Positions 1-5,000 of a stretch of 6,384 nt of DNA are shown here, piece by piece. Position numbers and translations under genes: made by a program. How positions within the stretch are numbered: position 1 is the stretch's first letter; every line of letters begins with the position of its first letter. The stretch covers positions 1-6,384 of the forward strand of contig JAHJUA010000111.1 in assembly GCA_018829425.1 (NCBI GenBank), read 5' to 3'. A model generated the notes under the pieces. That model saw only the letters and a program-made list of their open reading frames with translations. It had not been told where the DNA came from and did no database searches. This DNA comes from Nanobdellota archaeon. GTDB taxonomy: Archaea > Nanobdellota > Nanobdellia > Pacearchaeales > GW2011-AR1.

Positions 1-54
1 CTTTATAAACTCAGGATATTTTTATCTTTTAAACTTTGTGGTCCACCCTAAAGT

Positions 55-64
55 AATAAAATAA
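55..64 (+). promoter_or_regulatory. TATA-like box for TFB
   Basis: The AT-only stretch AATAAAATAA lies with its centre about 25 nt before the ATG at 84, the usual archaeal TATA-to-start-site distance. It would give a leaderless or nearly leaderless mRNA. A second and better TATA match, TTTATAAA at 2-9, would instead give a leader of roughly 50 nt. That match is a perfect palindrome, so its direction cannot be read. I cannot decide between the two from sequence alone. Confidence 0.4.
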
Positions 65-83
65 GTCTCTGATTTTGTTAAAA

Positions 84-1010
84 ATGTCATCAATAAAAAA
101 ATGCCCCGAATGCGACAGTATTCATCTTAATTACGATCCTCATTTAGGAGAAATTATCTGCAATGATTGTGGTCTTGTTATAGAAGAAAAGATGGTTGAC
201 TCTGGAATTGATCTTTCTGGAAAGTTTGACAAAGGAGAAAAGAAAGGTCGTGGTGGAGCGCCAACAAGCATTCAAAAATTTGACAAAGGTCTAACAACAA
301 ACGTGGGAGAAATCTCAGACATATACCGACTTGAGCCAAAGCAAACAAGAAAATTTCTCAGATTAAAAAAATGGCAAGAAAGAGTTTCAACTTCTATTGA
401 AAGAAATTTAAGATTGGCAATGGCCGAACTTAGAGTCACAGCTTCCTACTTGAATCTTCCAAATGTGGTAAAAGATGAAGCCGCAAGAATTTACAATTAC
501 GTTCTCCAACGAGGTTTGGTTCGAGGTCGTTCTATGGAGTCTGTAATCGCCGCGTGCCTTTACGCTGCCTGCAGAAGTTACAACATTCCAAGAACCCTTG
601 ACGAAATGGCAACAGCGTCCGACGTTGAAAGAAAAGAAATAGGAAGAACTTACAGATTCATAATTAGAAAACTTGGAATAAAAGTAAATCAAAGTTCTCC
701 GAAAGATTACATCTCGAGATTCTCTTCTGTTCTGAAGCTTTCACCAAAAACTCAAAACGACGCGCTGAAAGTTTTGAAGCGTGCGGAAGAAGTTGAATTA
801 ACTTCCGGTCGTGGACCAGCAGGAATCGCAGCTGCAGCATTGTATGTTGCCGCGCTAATGAACGACGAAAAGAAAACGCAAAGAGAAGTCGCAGACATCG
901 CAGGAATAACTGAAGTTACAATAAGAAACAGATACAAGGAACTCATAGAACGTTTGAACTTGGAAGAAAAAATCAAACAGAAAGAAGCCGATGCGAGAAC
1001 TAAGAAATAA
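84..1010 (+). CDS. tfb: Transcription initiation factor B (TFB, archaeal TFIIB)
   Basis: A general transcription factor that binds the TBP-TATA complex, contacts the BRE and recruits archaeal RNA polymerase. With the ATG at 84 the protein has 308 residues, normal for the family. An N-terminal zinc ribbon has C7-x2-C10 and C26-x2-C29. A linker follows with GGAPTS (57-62) and DKGL (67-70), then two cyclin folds, seen best at GRSMESVIAACLYAACR (148-164) and GRGPAGIAAAALYVAAL (242-258). A helix-turn-helix near 265-285 (TQREVADIAG and the following ITEVTIRNR) fits the BRE-recognition helix. The ATG is preferred over an in-frame TTG at 75 because a TATA-like box centred near 59 lies about 25 nt upstream, and there is no Shine-Dalgarno sequence. 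The B-reader is odd: between zinc ribbon and linker I see GIDLSGKF where archaeal TFBs usually have GPEWRAF. It may be a divergent paralogue. The gene's 3' end is duplicated downstream at 1348-1373. Confidence 0.96.
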   Translation: MSSIKKCPECDSIHLNYDPHLGEIICNDCGLVIEEKMVDSGIDLSGKFDKGEKKGRGGAPTSIQKFDKGLTTNVGEISDIYRLEPKQTRKFLRLKKWQERVSTSIERNLRLAMAELRVTASYLNLPNVVKDEAARIYNYVLQRGLVRGRSMESVIAACLYAACRSYNIPRTLDEMATASDVERKEIGRTYRFIIRKLGIKVNQSSPKDYISRFSSVLKLSPKTQNDALKVLKRAEEVELTSGRGPAGIAAAALYVAALMNDEKKTQREVADIAGITEVTIRNRYKELIERLNLEEKIKQKEADARTKK

Positions 1011-1012
1011 TT
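987..1012 (+). repeat. Direct repeat copy 1 (3' end of TFB)
   Basis: This covers the last TFB codons (A-D-A-R-T-K-K), the TAA stop and two following T's. It matches 1348-1373 at 25 of 26 positions, with 23 consecutive identical bases (990-1012 versus 1351-1373). The single mismatch is C989 versus A1350. A match of this length 361 bp away is far beyond chance, and both copies keep the same phase relative to the TAA. It could be a site-specific integration footprint at a gene's 3' end or a partial duplication; the sequence does not settle which. Confidence 0.9.
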
Positions 1013-1036
1013 TTGATAATATTACTTTACAGCCTG

Positions 1037-1053
1037 CATCATCTTCAATGATG
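1037..1053. other. Small perfect inverted repeat (hairpin)
   Basis: CATCAT (1037-1042) and ATGATG (1048-1053) are perfect reverse complements around a 5-nt loop. With a one-base bulge the stem can extend by TG/CA. It lies 27 bp after the TFB stop and about 24 bp before the next gene's TATA box. It could be a mRNA 3'-end structure or an operator for the small membrane gene. No T-run follows it, so it is not an intrinsic terminator of the usual kind. Confidence 0.4.
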
Positions 1054-1076
1054 GCAAAATGCAAATTCTAGAAGAA

Positions 1077-1084
1077 TTTATATA
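1077..1084 (+). promoter_or_regulatory. Consensus archaeal TATA box for the small membrane gene
   Basis: TTTATATA is an ideal archaeal TATA box. The purine-rich GAAGAA just upstream (1071-1076) is a plausible BRE. The box centre lies about 26 nt before the ATG at 1106, so transcription would begin at or next to the start codon, giving a leaderless mRNA. This spacing is the main support for 1106 as the start of a real gene. Confidence 0.7.
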
Positions 1085-1105
1085 CTAAAATTGGATTAAA
1101 CACTT

Positions 1106-1336
1106 ATGATATGGGACTTAAGCGGAGTTGGAAAATTTTTATGGATTATTTTGATATCCTCATTAGTTATTTCTATCTATGTGTCTATAAAACTCAAAGG
1201 TATTATAAATTCACGACTTCAGAACAATCGATACCGACTTCCAGTAATGATCACATACTTCATCGTTTCCATTTCACTTTTGACTTCCATTCTTTACGTT
1301 TTGTTGTTTTTCTTGATTGGAACGTTGATTACATAA
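1106..1336 (+). CDS. Small two-helix membrane protein, unknown function
   Basis: A 76-residue protein that I do not recognise. Two long hydrophobic stretches, about residues 9-29 and 46-72, are separated by a basic loop carrying K29, K31, R37, R42 and R44. By the positive-inside rule the loop would face the cytoplasm and both ends would lie outside. There is no signal-peptide cleavage site, enzyme motif or cysteine pair. The start is supported by a perfect TATA box about 26 nt upstream and no competing Shine-Dalgarno sequence. The overlapping frame starting at 1111 encodes a much less protein-like product. The gene is AT-rich (16 of 60 bases in 1141-1200 are G or C) and lies wholly between two copies of the TFB 3' end, so it may have arrived as a small cassette. 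It could be a toxin-like peptide, a pilus or secretion accessory, or a small regulator of a membrane complex; nothing in the sequence favours one. Confidence 0.7.
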   Translation: MIWDLSGVGKFLWIILISSLVISIYVSIKLKGIINSRLQNNRYRLPVMITYFIVSISLLTSILYVLLFFLIGTLIT

Positions 1337-1347
1337 CCAAAGATATA

Positions 1348-1373
1348 GCAGATGCGAGAACTAAGAAATAATT
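1348..1373 (+). repeat. Direct repeat copy 2 (orphan copy of TFB 3' end)
   Basis: This is the second copy of the TFB tail, including the stop codon, with one mismatch to 987-1012. It lies in the 50-bp gap between the ends of two convergent genes and is not part of either. Similarity stops right after the two T's (T1013 versus C1374) and breaks down upstream of 1348, so the copy is short and sharply bounded. The 361-bp offset defines a possible cassette carrying the small membrane gene and its promoter. Confidence 0.9.
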
Positions 1374-1386
1374 CAAGCTGATTGTT

Positions 1387-1764
1387 CTACTTCATTTTAA
1401 CAACACCAAAACTATTTTTCAATTCCTCAGCTTTCCTCAAACATAACTCCAAACATTGTTGCCTAACATCTTCCAAGGGCAAATCGTCAAGGATGATAAC
1501 TTCTCCGTGAATCTGTACATAAGGAGTCCCCTCCATATTGGCATACCCTTGAAAAACTAGATAGTGATCAGATATTCTCTCAAAGTGAAAGCTTTTGTGA
1601 TCCCTCACTGTAAGAGGTTCATCTTTTCCGAGAAGAGATCTTTCGTAAGCCGCAGTACTGGAAGAATCAGAAGAACTAAATCTCCGATAATTAAGTTGAA
1701 AACCATTACTCAATCTTTCAACAGTCATATTGTTCCCTAAATCCATATGAATTTCTCTTGGCAT
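1387..1764 (-). CDS. Hypothetical protein, 125 residues
   Basis: I do not recognise this protein. It has no signal peptide or membrane segment and is probably cytoplasmic. Residues 29-38 are rich in Ser/Thr (SSSDSSST), probably a flexible loop. The segment from about 55 to 93 alternates in a beta-strand pattern (SFHFERISDHYLVFQGYA, then VQIHGEVIIL). The C-terminal 30 residues look helical and contain C104 and C108 on one face (DVRQQCLELCLRKAEEL). Two cysteines four apart on a helix could be a redox or metal pair, but with no partner residues visible this is speculation. A TATA-like TTATAAATAA sits about 25 nt upstream of the ATG, consistent with a leaderless transcript and with this start. 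Later in-frame ATGs (residues 7 and 13) lack such support. Its 3' end faces the small membrane gene with a 50-bp gap. Balanced amino-acid use and the promoter make it credible as a gene. Confidence 0.72.
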   Translation of the reverse strand: MPREIHMDLGNNMTVERLSNGFQLNYRRFSSSDSSSTAAYERSLLGKDEPLTVRDHKSFHFERISDHYLVFQGYANMEGTPYVQIHGEVIILDDLPLEDVRQQCLELCLRKAEELKNSFGVVKMK

Positions 1765-1780
1765 AATATTAATTTGGATA

Positions 1781-1792
1781 AATTATTTATAA
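1781..1792 (-). promoter_or_regulatory. TATA-like box for the 125-residue gene
   Basis: Read on the minus strand this is TTATAAATAATT, about 20-28 nt before the ATG at 1764. The bases just upstream (ACAAATAA) are A-rich and BRE-like. The spacing predicts transcription starting at or near the start codon. The surrounding sequence is very AT-rich, so the exact box is uncertain. Confidence 0.5.
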
Positions 1793-1921
1793 TTATTTGT
1801 ATACCATAGGATATAGTAAAGAAATTTTTAAAAAATAAATAATTCTGGCAGATAACATAGAACCTCTCGTGATTTTACCTGTTTATCATTAGTATCAATC
1901 CGTGAGCGAAGCGAACGCAAA

Positions 1922-1931
1922 TCTTATTAAT
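1922..1931 (+). promoter_or_regulatory. TATA-like box for tRNA-Leu
   Basis: TCTTATTAAT is centred about 28 nt upstream of the first tRNA base, with CGCAAA just before it as a possible BRE. This fits the archaeal arrangement in which tRNA genes use ordinary upstream TATA/BRE promoters transcribed by the single RNA polymerase. The match to consensus is imperfect. Confidence 0.45.
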
Positions 1932-1954
1932 CACCAAATTCCTCTCATTCTCAA

Positions 1955-2038
1955 GCGGGAGTGCCGGAGTGGTCAAACGGGCTGGATTTAGGCTCCAGTA
2001 GCTTAGTGCTTACGCAGGTTCGAATCCTGTCTCCCGCA
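1955..2038 (+). tRNA. tRNA-Leu, anticodon UAG
   Basis: A complete class II tRNA that reads CUA and probably other CUN leucine codons. The acceptor stem GCGGGAG (1955-1961) pairs perfectly with CTCCCGC (2031-2037), and A2038 is the discriminator, as is usual for Leu. The D-arm has CCG/CGG with a GG-containing loop. The anticodon stem CTGGA/TCCAG (1982-1986/1994-1998) encloses the loop TTTAGGC, with anticodon TAG at 1989-1991. The 15-nt variable arm (1999-2013) has an AGC/GCT stem. The T-arm is GCAGG/CCTGT with loop TTCGAAT. No intron is present at the usual site after base 37, and the CCA end is not encoded. Only five bases separate it from the stop codon of the convergent giant gene. Confidence 0.97.
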
Positions 2039-2043
2039 TAAGA

Positions 2044-5000
2044 TTAACCACAAATTTCGGAGAACAAACTCTTCAAAGTATTAACGCTGTTTGGATCCAA
2101 AACATTCTCAACATAATTAGGATCACCCCTAATCACTGTCTTCCCGTCTTTTACATAAGTACACCCATCATTCCACCCATTATAATTCCTTAAAGCCCGT
2201 TCCCACCCCTCATAAGATACGGAAACAAAATCAGTTCCATCATTCCAGAGAGTATTTCCAGGACTCTGTTTAGAACAAGAGTAAGACTTTGATTCAGAAT
2301 TATATCCTTTAGTTAAAATAGCAACTCCAGTATTCGCATTATCTACAAATCCAGATCTTACCCCATGATGATCCTTATTAACCTGCATAACGCCTAAACT
2401 CTTTCCCTCATCTCCATACAAAATAGTGCCCACATTTCCGTCACAGTAAAGTGGGTTTCCATTTTCCATGAATCTAGTTCCTATTTCAAGACCGCAATGC
2501 TGAATTTTACTTTCTTGGTAAGCAACTGCTAAAACCAAACATTCAAAGTTAGGTAAACCTGTATCTCTTTTTATCACTTCGTCAGCCAAAGCATCGGCCA
2601 AAGCAGGAACTGACTTAATTTGAACGGCCTTAAAGGAACTCGCAATTTTAACAATCTCCGCCCCTAAAATTTTCTGACAATCTTCTTGCGTTTCGCAAGA
2701 ACCGACAGAAACAGAAGTTGGAGATGTTGTTCCACTCGCTGCGCTTGAAGTCGAACTAGGGACCACAAGAGGATTCTTAGAATCTAATGAAAAGATTAGC
2801 GCAGTGCCGTCCCCTAAATTTTTACCAAAGAGCGCTCGAGCCAAATCTATGCTATCTGAAGAAGAAACATTTTTCCAAGAGGCTTCATCAAGAGCATAAT
2901 CCCATTGCCATTTATTATCCGATTGCCATTTATCCGGATCAGGTTCAGTATCGTAATTATCCCAAAGACTAAACTGAAAAAAGATTGGGACCAATTGAGG
3001 AGGAACAACTGCAGAACCAGTAACCTGAAGCTGAAATTTTCCGTCATCGTAAAGAGTAACACTTTCTGTAGAAATTTCAGGATTACCAAACCACCCTCCT
3101 TCATCATTATTCCTCACTCGAACAAATAATGCAATCACTCCGTTAAGATAATCATAGGAATCTATATTTTTTATGAATTCAGTATTCTTTGATTTCAGTT
3201 TCAATCCAGGAGTAACCCTTATCGTTGGCGAAAGATCACTATAAGTATAAAACGCTTTTTTGTCCAGTGACCACGTCCATTTGTTTTCTCCATTTATATC
3301 AGAGAACATAAAATAAGGATCTTGGGAACCAATAATTGCATTTCCATCCCTAAACTGAATAACAGGATAATTATTCCCCCCCTCTTTAATTACTTCGGCT
3401 CTTGCTTCGGCTGCTTCTTGTGCCGCTTGAATCCTTTTTGCAGAATTTGTTGCCCCTGTTTCTCCAGAATCTATTTTATTTATTGCAGCTACGGCCTCCA
3501 CTTCAGCCCCATCTCCCCCCGCACTATCACCACTCGGGGCCGCCGCAGCTTTATCATCCGTCTTCACCATCGCCGCGAAAGCCGTCGAAACCAAACTTCC
3601 ATAAGCATCCCCTCTCAACAAAGTCAAAAATCCTTTCTTGTTCTTTTCAAAGACATTCGGAAAAATCTCATTCACCAAATTTATTTGCTTCAATGCATCT
3701 TCTTGCACCATAATTTCTTGCGTGTGAGCAGAGAAATCTTCGTCACTCAAGAAACCTCTTTCTTTCTTTAGTGTTTCAAGGAAACTACTTGTCGTGCTCT
3801 CCGTAACTGAATCTGCAGTGCCGGTATTTTTTATCGCGGTTTTAATGCTCTTGGTGTCAAGCCAACAACCGATGTTCGTCGTGTCACAATAACCTACTGG
3901 AACCCATCGAGGGTTTTTTTCAGGTTCTTCATCTGTTGCAGAACCGGGGTTACCCGTTGAGCAAATCCTCGTTATTCCCATGTTGTAAATTTCAGGATTC
4001 AAAGCACTCGTTGCCCCCGCTTGCAAATTAGGATTAATAAGTCCCAGCATATTCGGCGTTCCCGAAACGCAATTCCCCGAGGATGTGATATCTGTCCTTG
4101 CTGCCTCGCTCGCTGCATACTGGTCTGCGATGTAAGTTACTGCATAATCCGTCGAAACTTGCTTGAACCCACATTCTTCCTGATTATTAACCGAGATGCA
4201 CAACTGCGTGTAACCCGACGGCGCAATGAAATCAATACTCTCCGAAGCATAATTCTCCGCGGCGATGAAGTCAGAAGCGACCACTCTTCTCGAGCTCGTG
4301 TCCTGGAAGAATGCCTGGCTCGTTCCCTTCATATAGACTTGGTAAGAAGCAGGGGTGTCGCCCGCATAAATGTGGTAGAACACTTTGTACTGCGAAGTTG
4401 GCGGCACCGTCGCTGTTGTGTAAGGAATCTCGTCAAATCTTCCGTAAAACTGAGTGGGAACCCGCGGCTTTGTTATGGAATCAAGCAAGCTTCCTCCATC
4501 AGGCGCGCGGAGCGAAATCCAATTTTGACAAAAGGCAGTTCCTACTCCGGCGGTCGATCTCGCCTTGAACGCCTGATAAGATTGCACCGCATAATTTTGT
4601 GTGAAGTAATTAGCAGAGTCTTTCGCTGCTTGCCATGCCTGCTGCATCCCCAAATACTCGCCGCCGCCGCGCGCTGAATCCTTCCCCAAAACTTTTCCAA
4701 CGAGAGTAGGTCCGACTGCATTCGCAATAGGCAATCCCTGGTCCCACAAGAATTGGCACATATAAACCGAATGCAATTCATCGCAAATTCCAATCTGCTG
4801 TCCAGTCTCCAAACTATTCTGAAGACAGCTTTGATAATTATCTAAAACGCTTATGTAAGAATCAAGCCCCGCATGAATTCCTGACAAACAAACAGGAACT
4901 TTTACTTCCGGCCAGTTTGGAAGGCAAAGCGCGATGCTCCCTAAGACTCCTGACTGGACAACATCTGCAACATGATAGTTCCCTCCTAAATCACAACGGG

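Larger units (their letters stand above)
1765..1954. other. Intergenic region between diverging transcripts
   Basis: About 190 bp with no gene that I can support. The left part is strongly AT-rich and holds the minus-strand promoter. The right part holds a GCGAA-rich motif (1901-1918) and the tRNA promoter-like sequence on the plus strand. I saw no strong long hairpin, riboswitch-like fold or small open frame worth calling. Confidence 0.6.

Noticed and set aside
75..83. TTG at 75 as an alternative TFB start, adding three residues
   Set aside because: The ATG at 84 is a stronger start codon, fits the TATA spacing for a leaderless transcript, and puts the first zinc cysteine at the usual position 7.
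1111..1371. Overlapping plus-strand frame of 86 codons ending in the same A-D-A-R-T-K-K tail as TFB
   Set aside because: The shared tail comes from the DNA-level direct repeat. The upstream part is an out-of-frame reading of the membrane gene with poor protein character, and the TATA spacing favours the ATG at 1106.
1955..2038. tRNA as an integration attachment site
   Set aside because: I saw no second copy of the tRNA 3' end and no integrase in the window. The duplicated gene end here is that of TFB, not the tRNA.
3322..3771. Plus-strand open frame of 149 codons opposite the giant gene
   Set aside because: It is antisense to the giant gene, with low-complexity Ile/Ser/Phe/Cys-rich composition typical of a shadow frame.
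4021..4677. Plus-strand open frame of 218 codons opposite the giant gene
   Set aside because: It lies wholly antisense to a convincing coding region in its GC-rich part, is very rich in Arg, Cys and Ser, and has no recognisable motif or promoter.
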